Origin: Acidobacteriota bacterium
GTDB lineage: Bacteria; Acidobacteriota; Terriglobia; 2-12-FULL-54-10
DNA: 43,845 nt
Assembly: GCA_016191085.1 (NCBI GenBank)
Contig: JACPPJ010000004.1
Coordinates: 1 to 43,845, forward strand
Direction of reading: 5' to 3'
The notes under the pieces: generated by a model
Databases searched by the model: none
Told to the model about the DNA's origin: nothing
What the model saw: only the letters and a program-made list of their open reading frames with translations
Shown here: piece after piece, positions 1-8,436 of the stretch
Layout of the letters: every line of letters begins with the position of its first letter
Position numbering within the stretch: the first letter of the stretch is position 1
Made by a program: the position numbers and the translations under genes

Positions 1-49
1 CCGGCAGGACTAAAGAGTGTGTGTGACAACCTGCAATGGCTGACCTCAG

Positions 50-102
50 CGGCTAAAGCCGAATTGATATTACGCGACTTACGGCACGACTGAAGTCGTG
101 CC
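50..102. repeat. Pair of short perfect palindromes downstream of trpE
   Basis: Positions 50-61 form CGGCT-AA-AGCCG, and positions 83-102 form a 9-bp perfect stem, GGCACGACT-GA-AGTCGTGCC. There is no T-run on either side, so neither looks like a classical intrinsic terminator, although they lie just past the 3' end of trpE on the minus strand. Pairs of such 'xGCTAAAGCx / GACTGAAGTC' palindromes look like dispersed intergenic repeats. Only one copy is visible here, so the repeat status is inference. Confidence 0.45.
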
Positions 103-193
103 CTTCCGTTTTCAAACTGACCCACCACGAGTGGAACGAAAGCGCTTGCTTCTTTCAAATGTTGAGCTTCTCTGCGCCTTGGTGTCACTGTGG

Positions 194-1771
194 CTAACGC
201 CCCTCCTGCGCGATTTCGATGGCCTTCAGCATTCCACGGCCTTTGTTGATGGTCTCTTCGTATTCCCGCTCCGGAACGGAGTCCGCAACGATGCCCGCTC
301 CCACCTGCACATAAGCCTTGCCGCCGGTCACAACGATGGAACGAATCGCGATGCAGGAGTTCAGATTGCCTGAGAAATCGAAGTACAACACCGTCCCGGC
401 GTACACGCCGCGGCGAGCAGGTTCCAGATCGGAGATGATTTGCATGGCGCGAACCTTGGGCGCGCCGCTGACTGTGCCGGCCGGAAAGCACGCCCACAGA
501 GTATCCCATGCGTCCAGCCCTTTGCGGAGCTTGCCACGGATGCTGGAGACCAGATGCATCACGTGCGAGTACCGCTCTACAAACATGAGATTCGATACCT
601 CGACGGTGCCAAAACGGCTGACGCGTCCCACGTCGTTTCGGCCCAAGTCCACCAGCATCACGTGCTCGGCACGCTCCTTCTCATCGGAGATCAACTCGCG
701 CTCGAGTTCCATATCGTGCTGCGGATCGTTGCCGCGCGCTCGCGTACCCGCGATGGGCCGGTACTCCACGTTATCGCCAGTCACCTTTACCAGCATCTCA
801 GGCGAGGACCCGAGAATGCAGTCCTCGCCAAAGCGGAAGAAGAACAAGTAAGGCGCAGGGTTCACCTGGCGGAGAGCGCGATAGATCTCAAATGCGTCCA
901 CGCGCGCAGATGTTTCGAGCCGCTGCGACAGCACCACTTGGAAGATGTCTCCAGCCAGGATGTGCTCTTTCGCTTTGCGCACCATAGCCAGGAAGCGCGG
1001 CTTGCTGACATTGGAGGTGAAGCGCAGCGGTTTTCTGTTCTGGCGCGTGGTCTTCGGTTGTTCGGGCAATGGCAGCGGCGCGTTCAGCTTCTTCTCGATG
1101 CGGCGAATTTCCCGAACCGCCTCATCGTAAGCAGTCTTGGCGTTGCGGGCCGCAAACGGGGGATCGCAGCGCACATTGCGAATGATGACAATTTGGTGTT
1201 TCACATGATCGAAGACGAGCAGCGTGGAAAAGAACATCAGGATGGCATCGGGCATCTGTCCCAGCCCGGGCCGCGGCGGCGGTGCGGGCGGCAATGGCAC
1301 CGGCTCGCGCAGGCTGATCAAATTGTAGGTCATGTAACCAACGGCCCCGGCGGAGAACGGTGGGAGACCCTCGGGCTTCACCGGGTGAAACTGTTGAATG
1401 AGGCGGCGGGCGATTTCGGCGATGTCGCCCTCCACACTTCGGGTGCGGTAGGCTTTTCCATGGCTGCTCTTTTCGGCAATTTCGGCAACGCCAGAAGCGG
1501 AGCCGTTACGATGCGTGGTCATACGATAGCGCAGGATCAGGAACGGATCAGATCCCATATAGGTGTAGCGCGCCACGTTCTCGCCGCCTTCCACGCTCTC
1601 CAGCAGAAACGAGTACCCACGACGGTTGTCTTGTCCGGAATGCGCGCCGCGCGTCAGATGCAAGTACGCCGATACGGGCGTGAGCAGGTCTGCGGGAACC
1701 GTAGTCCACACAGGGACCAGATTGTCGCTTCGCGACTGCCGCTCGAATTCTTTAAACGTGGGTAGGATCAT
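194..1771 (-). CDS. trpE: Anthranilate synthase component I (TrpE)
   Basis: Converts chorismate to anthranilate, the first step of tryptophan synthesis, with ammonia supplied by the glutamine amidotransferase TrpG. The 525-residue length is normal for TrpE. The N-terminal regulatory domain contains the LLES tryptophan-binding motif (residues 56-59), so feedback inhibition by tryptophan is expected. The C-terminal chorismate-binding domain shows DLGRNDVGRVS and, around residues 430-450, FPAGTVSGAPKVRAM. These favour TrpE over PabB or isochorismate synthase, although PabB is the nearest alternative. No trpG, trpD or trpC is visible in the window; those may lie before position 1, which is downstream on this strand. 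It is transcribed divergently from the acyl-CoA ligase, with about 160 bases between the two starts. Confidence 0.95.
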   Translation of the reverse strand: MILPTFKEFERQSRSDNLVPVWTTVPADLLTPVSAYLHLTRGAHSGQDNRRGYSFLLESVEGGENVARYTYMGSDPFLILRYRMTTHRNGSASGVAEIAEKSSHGKAYRTRSVEGDIAEIARRLIQQFHPVKPEGLPPFSAGAVGYMTYNLISLREPVPLPPAPPPRPGLGQMPDAILMFFSTLLVFDHVKHQIVIIRNVRCDPPFAARNAKTAYDEAVREIRRIEKKLNAPLPLPEQPKTTRQNRKPLRFTSNVSKPRFLAMVRKAKEHILAGDIFQVVLSQRLETSARVDAFEIYRALRQVNPAPYLFFFRFGEDCILGSSPEMLVKVTGDNVEYRPIAGTRARGNDPQHDMELERELISDEKERAEHVMLVDLGRNDVGRVSRFGTVEVSNLMFVERYSHVMHLVSSIRGKLRKGLDAWDTLWACFPAGTVSGAPKVRAMQIISDLEPARRGVYAGTVLYFDFSGNLNSCIAIRSIVVTGGKAYVQVGAGIVADSVPEREYEETINKGRGMLKAIEIAQEGR

Positions 1772-1933
1772 TGCCGAGTCGGATTATGAGATTCTGCGCC
1801 GCACTGAGGCGATACGAGGACAGCACAGCGTAATGCACATTGTCGCGCAATCCGGAGATGCCTGCAAACGATGCTGATTGCACGATTCCGCTCAGTTCTG
1901 GCATCATGCTTGTTCCGGCTAACAGAAAAAACA

Positions 1934-3469
1934 ATGAACAGCAATCTTTACGCGATCTTCCAGGCTCGTTTTCCAAATGACCTGGCCAGCACCTTTCTTG
2001 AAACAGAGGAGGGAGCGCATTACTCATACGGAGATCTGGAGCAGGAGACTGCGCGCTACACGGCGCTGCTGTCGAAGCTTGGAGCGCAACGCGGCGATCG
2101 CATCGCGGTGCAAGTGGACAAGTCGCCGCAAGCTCTGTTTCTGTACCTTGCTTGCGTACGGGCTGGTCTCGTTTACCTGCCGCTGAATCCCGCTTATCAC
2201 AAGGGCGAAATGGAGTACGTGCTCGCCGATGCCGAACCCAAGGTAATCGTGTGCCGGCCGGAATCGCTGTGCGATTGGACAGAGTTGGTAGCGCAACTCC
2301 CCGTCAGTGGCCGGCCCACCACCGAGATTATGGACGAGAATGGCGGCGGCAGTTTCTGCGAGAGAGCAGCGGGGGAGTCGCCGGTGTTCTCGACCGTGCG
2401 CTGTGAACCCGGCGAGACGGCTGCCATCCTATACACCTCCGGCACCACGGGAAAGCCCAAAGGCGCCATGATCACGCATCGCAACCTGGCAGCGAATGGC
2501 CAGGCGCTGCATGACTGCTGGCATTGGCAGCCGTCGGACGTTCTGCTGCATGCGTTGCCGCTCTTCCATGTGCATGGTCTATTCGTCTCGTGCAGTTGTG
2601 TGTTGCTGAGCGGCACACGGATGATCTTCCTGCTTAAGTTTGACCCAGCCACCGTCACGCGATATTTGCCGCACACAACGGTCTTCATGGGTGTGCCCAC
2701 GTATTTCACGCGCCTGCTGGAATATCCGGATTTCACGCGCGAGGCGTGCAGGGGGATGCGATTGTTCATCTCCGGTTCGGCGCCGCTGTTGGAGCAAACC
2801 TTTGCGGCATTCAGGGACCGTACTGGGTTCGAGCTGGTCGATCGCTACGGCCTGACCGAGACGGGCATTAACAGTTCCCTCCCCGTGGACGGCGCTCGAA
2901 TTCCGGGCAGCGTCGGCCTGCCGCTTCCCGGCGTCACGATACGAGTCGCAGATGACCAGGGCGCGGAAGTTCCGCAGGGGCAGGTTGGGGAGATACAGAT
3001 CAAAGGCGACAATGTGCTCGCCGGATACTGGCGTAAACCGGCCGAGACAGCGGCGGCGTTCACTTCAGACGGGTTCTTCAAGACCGGGGACCTGGGCACC
3101 AAGACTGCTGAAGGATACCTGTCGATCGCAGGACGGTCTAAGGACCTGATTATCACCGGCGGATTGAACGTCTATCCTAAGGAGATTGAATCGGTCATAG
3201 ATCAGATGGAAGGAGTCGTTGAGTCAGCCGTTATCGGCGTTCCGCACTCCGATTTCGGCGAGGCTGTGGTCGCAGTAGTCGTCGTAGAGAATGGTAGGAA
3301 AGCCACTGTGACCGAGGACGCGCTCATCACAGAACTGAAGCAGAAATTGGCGAACTACAAAGTTCCCAAACGAGTCTTCTTCGCATCCGAACTGCCGCGG
3401 AACACGATGGGGAAGGTACAGAAGAAGGCGTTGCGCACGAACCCGGAGTACGCTTCGACGTTCCGGTAA
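1934..3469 (+). CDS. matB: Malonyl-CoA synthetase-like acyl-CoA ligase (MatB type)
   Basis: ANL-superfamily adenylating enzyme that activates a carboxylate with ATP and joins it to CoA. The closest recalled family is MatB, malonate to malonyl-CoA: the N-terminal NSNLYAIF region, VQVDKSPQALFLYLA, YLPLNPAY and the ALPLFHVHGLFV segment follow MatB closely. The P-loop YTSGTTGKPKG is near residue 170, RYGLTETG is the A5 motif, and KTGDLG and GRSKDLIITGGLNVYPKEIE mark the mobile C-terminal domain with the catalytic Lys near PRNTMGKVQKK. The start is placed at 1934 because homology begins at MNSNLY; an upstream in-frame ATG at 1871 would add 21 unlike residues. Length is 511 residues, full size. No malonate transporter or decarboxylase is adjacent, so a medium-chain acyl-CoA synthetase role remains possible. 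Confidence 0.85.
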   Translation: MNSNLYAIFQARFPNDLASTFLETEEGAHYSYGDLEQETARYTALLSKLGAQRGDRIAVQVDKSPQALFLYLACVRAGLVYLPLNPAYHKGEMEYVLADAEPKVIVCRPESLCDWTELVAQLPVSGRPTTEIMDENGGGSFCERAAGESPVFSTVRCEPGETAAILYTSGTTGKPKGAMITHRNLAANGQALHDCWHWQPSDVLLHALPLFHVHGLFVSCSCVLLSGTRMIFLLKFDPATVTRYLPHTTVFMGVPTYFTRLLEYPDFTREACRGMRLFISGSAPLLEQTFAAFRDRTGFELVDRYGLTETGINSSLPVDGARIPGSVGLPLPGVTIRVADDQGAEVPQGQVGEIQIKGDNVLAGYWRKPAETAAAFTSDGFFKTGDLGTKTAEGYLSIAGRSKDLIITGGLNVYPKEIESVIDQMEGVVESAVIGVPHSDFGEAVVAVVVVENGRKATVTEDALITELKQKLANYKVPKRVFFASELPRNTMGKVQKKALRTNPEYASTFR

Positions 3470-3518
3470 GTACAGACCGTCCGGCCTGCACCCCCGGACA
3501 GACGGGCCTGTCCGCACG

Positions 3519-3548
3519 TTGGGGCAATCCCGACCGCCGTGTTATACT
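3519..3548 (+). promoter_or_regulatory. Probable sigma-70 promoter of tRNA-Asp
   Basis: TTGGGG (3519-3524) and TATACT (3543-3548) are 18 bases apart and lie about 60 bases before the tRNA. Start of transcription would be near 3555. A short direct repeat, TTTGATCTG, lies just after the -10. Confidence 0.55.
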
Positions 3549-3606
3549 TTGATCTGCTTTGATCTGTCACTGCTGCTTCTCGTGGCGGAGTTTCCTTAGC
3601 CTCAGC

Positions 3607-3683
3607 GGGGCCGTAGTTCAGTTGGTTAGAACGCCTGCCTGTCACGCAGGAGGTCGCGAGTTCGAGTCTCGTCGGCCCCGCCA
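3607..3683 (+). tRNA. tRNA-Asp (GTC anticodon)
   Basis: The full cloverleaf is readable. The acceptor GGGGCCG (3607-3613) pairs with CGGCCCC (3673-3679). The anticodon arm CCTGTCACGCAGG has a GTC anticodon, the T arm is GTCGCGAGTTCGAGTCTC, the discriminator is G3680 and an encoded CCA ends at 3683. The 3' half (3638-3683) is the integration target of the neighbouring element. The crossover recreates an identical 3' half, so the tRNA stays intact. Confidence 0.97.
3638..3683 (+). repeat. Attachment site, tRNA-proximal copy
   Basis: This is the 46-bp core identical to 12574-12619. It starts in the anticodon arm (CCTGTCACGCAGG) and ends with the encoded CCA. The sequences differ on both sides of the core (G versus A before it, A versus T after it), which fixes the repeat ends. 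Confidence 0.93.
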
Positions 3684-4739
3684 ATAGTTTCTGTGAGTTA
3701 GCCAGCCTGTCTTTTCCCGCAATTCCCGATTGTGCCCAATTCTGTGCCCCATGTGCCTTACAAAGCGATTTGGAAATGGCATCGAGTGCCGTTCGCTTGG
3801 CTTGCATCCTGATATGCGAATAATGCTCCAACATGCGGCGGGAGACGTGTCCCGCGATGCTCATAATGGTTTGGTCGCTGGCTAGGGTCTCTGCAAGCTT
3901 CGTAATAGCCGTGTGCCTCAGATCGTGGAATCGAAGGCCGCTCACTCCCGCCTTTGATGCCGCATTCCTCCAAGCCGTTCGGAAGCTCTTAATTGGTTTA
4001 TTGGGGGAGATGACGTGATTCTCACAAGCCGGAAAAACGAAGTGCTCAGGACCGGAATACGGGTTCCGACAGCGCCAGTAATCGAGAACGGCCAACGCTG
4101 CTTGATTGAGCGGGATGACCCGCCCTGTGCCTGCCTCTGTCTTGGATTGCCCAACGGTAATACAGCCGTGCTGCAAGTCAATCTGCGACCATCGAAGCAT
4201 TCCGAATAGCGCCTATCTGCGGCGGCTTCGAGTAACCGCATCTCTTCCTCTGGGCTGATTGCCCGTCCTACGTCTCTCCGCTCTCTCAGGAACTCAACGC
4301 CATCGGATATCAAGCCCCATAGCCGATGTTTCTTGAGCACAGCACGGAGTACCCCTATTTCCATATTGACGGTTCGTCCGGCTGCTCCCTGTGCCGTTCT
4401 TCGTGCCTGATACTGCCCAATGTCTTCTGCGGAAATATTCGATAGCAGAACGCCGCTAAACGCTTTCTTCAGATGCGAGAGGGCGAGTTTGTATAGTTCG
4501 ACTGTTTTTGGCGCTACATGCGGCTTTCTGGAATCCAGCCACGCATCTGCGGCATTGTCGAACATGATTACACGGTCAATGCGAGTAATGCCGTTATAGC
4601 CCTCTTCCAACTGTTTGCGCCTTGCACGCTCTGCCTCTCTCGCCAAAGGCTTTGACGGTGTTTTAGTGGATTCTCTTACCACCTGTCCGCAGAATCGGAA
4701 TTTATACCACCATACGTCACCCCTCTTGAATAGACTCAT
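3684..4739 (-). pseudogene. Tyrosine-recombinase integrase with internal frameshifting deletion
   Basis: The N-terminal half (4739 to about 4210) has the SAM-like core-binding domain, for example WLDSRKPHVAPKTVELY and a Zn-free N-terminal arm starting MSLFKRGDVWWYKFRF. The catalytic half reads on in another frame from about 4200, starting LRWSQIDLQHG, with the beta-hairpin Lys in QSKTEAGTGRVIPL, the box-II HDLRHT, GHVS and the nucleophile Tyr in MLEHYSHI. The two halves join directly at AADRRYSE / MLRWSQID. The roughly 20-30 residues that normally lie between them, including the TGMRxGE box with the first catalytic Arg, are missing. That is a deletion, not a point slip, so the protein should be inactive. 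After the catalytic domain the frame stays open antisense through the tRNA to 3355, so the true C-terminus cannot be set. Confidence 0.85.
3731..3757. repeat. TGTGCCC direct repeats near the integrase end
   Basis: TGTGCCC at 3731, TGTGCCCC at 3743 and TGTGCC at 3752 lie about 50-75 bases inside the attachment core. The first two are 12 bases apart, and the same pair with the same spacing recurs at 12435/12447 near the other end. They could be arm-type integrase-binding sites. They also fall inside the integrase reading frame (GAQNWAQS on the minus strand), so part of the similarity could be coding. Confidence 0.4.
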
Positions 4740-4801
4740 TTGTTCCTCGCTTCTTCACTGCTGGTCTCGGCTTCCGTCCCTTCGGCCCCTACCGCCACCC
4801 G

Positions 4802-5641
4802 TCAGTTCTTCCGCTTCAACGGCGGGCGCAGCGGTTTAAACTTTGCTCGCCGTCGTTCCGTTCCTTCTAGAAGCATCAACTCTTGTTCGGATGCGGCGCT
4901 GATGCGGCCATGTTTCTTGTGCCAATACCGCAATTGCGCCGCTCTTCTGGCAGGCTGTGCGCAGGCGGGAGAGCAATACAATTGGTGCCGCTTCTTCAAG
5001 AAAAAATAAGGCTTGGAACACCTTGGGTTCCGACAATACCCGAGCGAATCCCTTGCCCGAAGGCATACTTGAGCGAGCGTGGCTGGCAAACACTTGGGAT
5101 GAACACCGATAATTTTTCTGTCCTTCTCCCAAATGACGCGCCACCACATAGTTTCCAATTTCAACCAGTGCTCGCAAATGGCTTTGTCTAGGGTGGTCAG
5201 ATTCCTCTCGCCGTATTCAATCTCTAGGTCATAACGGGATGACCAATTCTTATACAGCTTGTTCGCCCGCTTCGGAACGTGGGGGCGGATGGCTGTCGGG
5301 TGCTCAGCGTACCACTCATTCTCCGCTTTTCGCCGCTCCAAGTGCGCGAGGCGACTTTCTTCCTTCGATGGACGATATTCATTATCACCGTCTTCCCAAA
5401 ACTCAAACCGTTCCGGGGGGTATTCCCAAAGGCGGTACCTCCAGAAAAGCCGAAGTTCATCCCGCCGCGACAAAATATCCTCATCTGTGTAGCGCGAATA
5501 CCCTTGACCATATTTTCTGCGGAACTGCGAGATTCCCTTATCCGGCAAATTGGCCAGTTCAATTAATCCTTCGTTGGAGGCAAATAATTTACTCGACAGT
5601 GTTGTTCTATGTTTACGATTCACTTGGCTTCTTGACTGCAT
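4802..5641 (-). CDS. Hypothetical protein with C-terminal CGNR-like zinc finger
   Basis: About 279 residues, highly basic and rich in Arg, Trp and Tyr. Near the C-terminus, RNPRCSKPYFFLKKRHQLYC and SPACAQPARRAAQLRYWHKKHG give a C-x4-C-x14-C-x3-C pattern with a basic tail. This resembles the CGNR zinc-finger domain of stress- or DNA-associated proteins, so nucleic-acid binding is plausible. The N-terminal two thirds match nothing I recognise. The start is uncertain: ATG at 5641 gives MQSRSQVNRK, ATG at 5659 is also possible, and the longest frame (5719) would overlap the divergent gene at 5707. It lies between the integrase remnant and a divergently read accessory operon, with only about 65 bases for both promoters. 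Confidence 0.6.
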   Translation of the reverse strand: MQSRSQVNRKHRTTLSSKLFASNEGLIELANLPDKGISQFRRKYGQGYSRYTDEDILSRRDELRLFWRYRLWEYPPERFEFWEDGDNEYRPSKEESRLAHLERRKAENEWYAEHPTAIRPHVPKRANKLYKNWSSRYDLEIEYGERNLTTLDKAICEHWLKLETMWWRVIWEKDRKIIGVHPKCLPATLAQVCLRARDSLGYCRNPRCSKPYFFLKKRHQLYCSPACAQPARRAAQLRYWHKKHGRISAASEQELMLLEGTERRRAKFKPLRPPLKRKN

Positions 5642-5706
5642 GAAATAAGTATATATCATCGTGGTTGTTAGCGCAGTAAAAAACAAACGGACAAGAAAGG
5701 AACTTA

Positions 5707-6030
5707 ATGTTCGCCACAACTGAAGAACAGAAACAATTTGCCTGCATGGAATGCGGGCGGGGCGTCAGCACATCCGCTTCCTATCATTACGAAGTAGACT
5801 GGTTCCGCAATAGCGATTCATTTGAACCGATGCGTTTCCACACGTTCGGCAACCTACAGCAAGCCGGTCTTTGCCAAGTGTGTAAGGAGCACCAAGCGGG
5901 GGTGCATCTAACGGGCTTTCAATCAAATTGTCTAGCGTGCCAGATCGAAAAGAGGCAACTTGCCCGAACAGTAGCCGATAGGCTCACTGCCGCAGAGAGT
6001 GACACCACGACAAAGGAGTTGTTGAAATGA
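5707..6030 (+). CDS. Small Cys-rich (zinc-ribbon-like) hypothetical protein
   Basis: A 107-residue protein with paired cysteines: CMECGRG near residue 14, CQVCKEH near residue 57 and a further NCLACQIEK pair near residue 76. This is suggestive of one or two treble-clef/zinc-ribbon units. AAGAAAGGAA lies a few bases before the ATG and supports the start. The stop overlaps the start of the next gene (ATGA at 6027-6030), so the two are translationally coupled. Function is unknown; by position it is probably a regulator or an accessory factor of the ATPase encoded two genes on. Confidence 0.6.
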   Translation: MFATTEEQKQFACMECGRGVSTSASYHYEVDWFRNSDSFEPMRFHTFGNLQQAGLCQVCKEHQAGVHLTGFQSNCLACQIEKRQLARTVADRLTAAESDTTTKELLK

Positions 6031-6230
6031 ATCAGATCACACCGACAAAATGGGGAGAGTTCCCCGACACCATCAAGCAGTTGTCTCGTTCGACCGGATT
6101 CCCACCTCAGGCCATCGTTGATTTTGCTGATCGCGGCCTCTTGCCGGGTGTGGATCATACAGACGATGCCCAAAAGGTCTTTGATGGCCTTTCATTGTTG
6201 CGGTATCTGGAGGGCATCAATAATGGCTAA
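6027..6230 (+). CDS. Small MerR/excisionase-like hypothetical protein
   Basis: A 67-residue protein. LSRSTGFPPQAIVDFADRGL followed by LLRYLEGI resembles a winged-helix MerR/Xis-type DNA-binding fold: a 'sTGfp..aI..fadrGLLPG' helix-turn-helix and then a short helix. The match is by eye and modest. It overlaps the preceding gene by 4 bases and the next by 8. In an integrative element an excisionase or a replication regulator would be the natural guesses, but neither is shown. Confidence 0.55.
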   Translation: MNQITPTKWGEFPDTIKQLSRSTGFPPQAIVDFADRGLLPGVDHTDDAQKVFDGLSLLRYLEGINNG

Positions 6231-7476
6231 CGACACGCCGTCTCTATTGTGTGAGCTTGAGCTGCTCATATTGGAGAACTACAGCCCGGAACTGTGGATG
6301 GCCTTGAAGGCCGCGTTAGGCGTAACCGCGTCTCTCTCGTTGAAAAACAGAGCGCACCCCCTGCCTCTGATATTTGAGGGGGCATCAGGCAGGGGCAAGT
6401 CTTGGGTGATTAACTGCTGTATGCCTGATCGGGAGGAAACGAAAGGCATTCTCTACCGCTTGGATTCGTTCACGCCAAAGGCCTTCGTGTCCCACGCTGC
6501 GAATGTCTCTGCGAAGGACCTCGACCGGATAGACCTGTTGCCCAAGCTGCGCGGAAAGGTTCTGCTGACAAAAGAACTCGCTCCTCTATTCAGGGGGAAG
6601 ACGGAAGACCTGCGGGCGAATTTCGCTACACTCACAGCGGTTCTTGACGGCAAGGGGCATGTGTCGGCGACGGGTGCGCAAGGGACGAGGGGATATTCGG
6701 AGGTGTGCGTGTTTAATTGGCTTGGAGGCACCACTCCCATCCCCGCTGGTACGGATGCGATCATGGCGCAGTTGGGAAATCGGCTGCTGCGGTATGAGAT
6801 CGTCGGGCAGGAGCAATCAGAGGAGGACCTTATCGCGTTTGTTGAAAACTACGCCGCCACCACAATTGAGGAGGAATGCAGATCGAGAACGAACTTGTGC
6901 ATTGTGGCGCACTTCAATGCGCATCCGCTGAACAGTGTTGATCCTGAGTCCGTTTCCATCCCAAGAAAAAGCGCCCTACAGATTGCACGGCTGGCTAAAC
7001 TCATCGCTTCCGGCCGTGTTGAGGTTCACGGTGTGGACGGTGGTGATGCGTGCTTCGTCGCTGGGGAGCCGGAGGGTCCTCACCGGGTAATACTGCTGCT
7101 GAGAACCTTCGCTCAGGGACTGGCCTTGATATGCGGCGGTGGTTGCGTCGGAGAGGATGAAATTGCCATGCTGCGACACGTGGCTTTCTCTTCCATCCCA
7201 CGGCACCGGAGGACTATCTTACGAGCCGTGTTGACCTCTGGAGGCGACATCTCCTCCACTCGCGCCGAGAAGCAACTGGGGATTTCGAGGCCCAGCGTTC
7301 GCGGCTGGATGCGGGAACTAGCCGCGACTGGCATTGTTGAATTTGAAGAAGGTTGCGGTAACGGTGCCGACAGGGTAATCCTCAACCCTAAATGGCGTTG
7401 GCTGTTAGAAGGGGAACCCGTTGCTGAAAGCGAAAAGGGAGTGTGTGAGGAGGGAATAGCTGCAACTCAACAGTAG
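6223..7476 (+). CDS. P-loop ATPase with C-terminal winged helix
   Basis: A 417-residue protein from the ATG at 6223, chosen because GGAGGG lies 8 bases upstream and because the longer frame from 6118 would overlap its neighbour by over 100 bases. It has a Walker A GASGRGKS at residues 53-60, an acidic segment after KVLLTKELAPLF typical of a sensor/Walker B region, and GGTTPIPAGTDAIMAQLGNR, reminiscent of AAA+ or primase-helicase arginine-finger regions of phage and plasmid proteins. The C-terminal 100 residues contain a winged helix (STRAEKQLGISRPSVRGWMR, then LAATGIVEFEEG). Likely roles are replication initiation or helicase loading for the element, or an NTP-dependent regulator. It is the last gene of a three-gene overlapping operon. 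Confidence 0.72.
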   Translation: MANDTPSLLCELELLILENYSPELWMALKAALGVTASLSLKNRAHPLPLIFEGASGRGKSWVINCCMPDREETKGILYRLDSFTPKAFVSHAANVSAKDLDRIDLLPKLRGKVLLTKELAPLFRGKTEDLRANFATLTAVLDGKGHVSATGAQGTRGYSEVCVFNWLGGTTPIPAGTDAIMAQLGNRLLRYEIVGQEQSEEDLIAFVENYAATTIEEECRSRTNLCIVAHFNAHPLNSVDPESVSIPRKSALQIARLAKLIASGRVEVHGVDGGDACFVAGEPEGPHRVILLLRTFAQGLALICGGGCVGEDEIAMLRHVAFSSIPRHRRTILRAVLTSGGDISSTRAEKQLGISRPSVRGWMRELAATGIVEFEEGCGNGADRVILNPKWRWLLEGEPVAESEKGVCEEGIAATQQ

Positions 7477-8090
7477 ATAAAACGTGCAATTAAAAAAGAG
7501 AGAGAGGGGGTGTTGTCGGGTGACGCGCACACAGGTCCGGATTGCTTTCAGCAACGGGGGTTATCGCAGGATCACCGCCACGCGCGTCTGGGCTAATGCA
7601 ACAGAGTGAACCTGTCCAGACGGCACCGGAGACGATGCAGAGGGGGGTGACAAGTAACGCAATCCCCACTGGGGTCGGTTGCCCTTGGCGCACAGTAATT
7701 GATTTGGCGTGAGGCGCGAGACGGGAATCTGCAAAATAGTTGCGATTGGCTCTGCCAAGACGTGAACAAGGCAACTCGTTCATCATAGGGAGATTGAGGA
7801 CGAATCAGACCGGCGGAAAAACCCCATGACGCAATAAGGTTCCTCGCGTACAGCAAAAGACGCTAAATTCGCGGGTCCCAGCGGTGCTCCCATTGCAAGT
7901 TGTTGCACAATAAGGGGCAGAACAAACGCACCTCGCGTAATGTAGCTACGCTATCGAGAGGTAAGAGTTTGCGGTACATAAAGGCGAGTTGCGAATCAGG
8001 TACAATTTCGTCGTTCGAGACTTGGATTTTCCATTATGCAAAGGAAACGGGAGAATGCGTGTAACAGTCGGCGGCTTGCCGCGCTACTCC
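7477..8090. other. 614-base stretch without a convincing gene
   Basis: It begins with a purine run (AAAAAAGAGAGAGAGGGGG, about 7491-7509). Overlapping short frames on the minus strand (7490-7856) lack ribosome-binding sites, recognisable motifs and conserved starts, and I treat them as chance. Near 7920-7990 the sequence is A/T-rich and may hold promoters. I see no RNA gene, array or long repeat. Confidence 0.5.
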
Positions 8091-8306
8091 TCAAATGCGT
8101 GCGAATAACTGTGACAGCGAGAGACCGAAGCCGTTTGCAATGATTTCCAAGTTTACGAGCGAGATGTTTCGTTTGCCCCTCTCCACATCCGCCAGATAGC
8201 TCCGATCCAACCCGAGCCTCTCGGCCAAAACAACCTGCGTCCAACCGTGCTTGCGGCGGAGGTTGCGGAGCCGGATTCCGAATCGAGCGCGAATGTCGCG
8301 GGGCAT
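8091..8306 (-). CDS. XRE-family helix-turn-helix regulator
   Basis: A 71-residue protein that is essentially one Cro/C1-type HTH domain: IRLRNLRRKHGWTQVVLAER, then LGLDRSYLADVERGKRNIS and a helix ending LSQLFARI. It should bind DNA as a dimer, as controller proteins of mobile elements do. It is divergent from the PEP-CTERM gene, with about 130 bases between starts, so the shared intergenic stretch is a natural place for its operator. No clear Shine-Dalgarno is visible. Lacking a second domain, it cannot be matched to a specific regulon. Confidence 0.85.
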   Translation of the reverse strand: MPRDIRARFGIRLRNLRRKHGWTQVVLAERLGLDRSYLADVERGKRNISLVNLEIIANGFGLSLSQLFARI

Positions 8307-8436
8307 GAACCGCGATCATAGGCTGTCGGCTTCGAGCAACAAATCGGAAATGAGCAACATTTGCATTGACACAGGACCGGCTGAAGTTCAGAATAGTGCG
8401 CGCAGATCGCAGTCATCCTCAGGAGCAGAAGCGACC

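Noticed and set aside
440..1765. A 441-codon plus-strand frame opposite trpE
   Set aside because: It lies wholly antisense to a clear trpE and its translation has no recognisable motif.
3355..3683. A gene on the minus strand covering the tRNA and the end of matB
   Set aside because: Its translation is the antisense of the tRNA and of the ligase gene; it is an open extension of the integrase frame, not a separate product.
7490..7856. Small minus-strand genes after the ATPase
   Set aside because: Three overlapping frames compete, and none has a ribosome-binding site or a motif.
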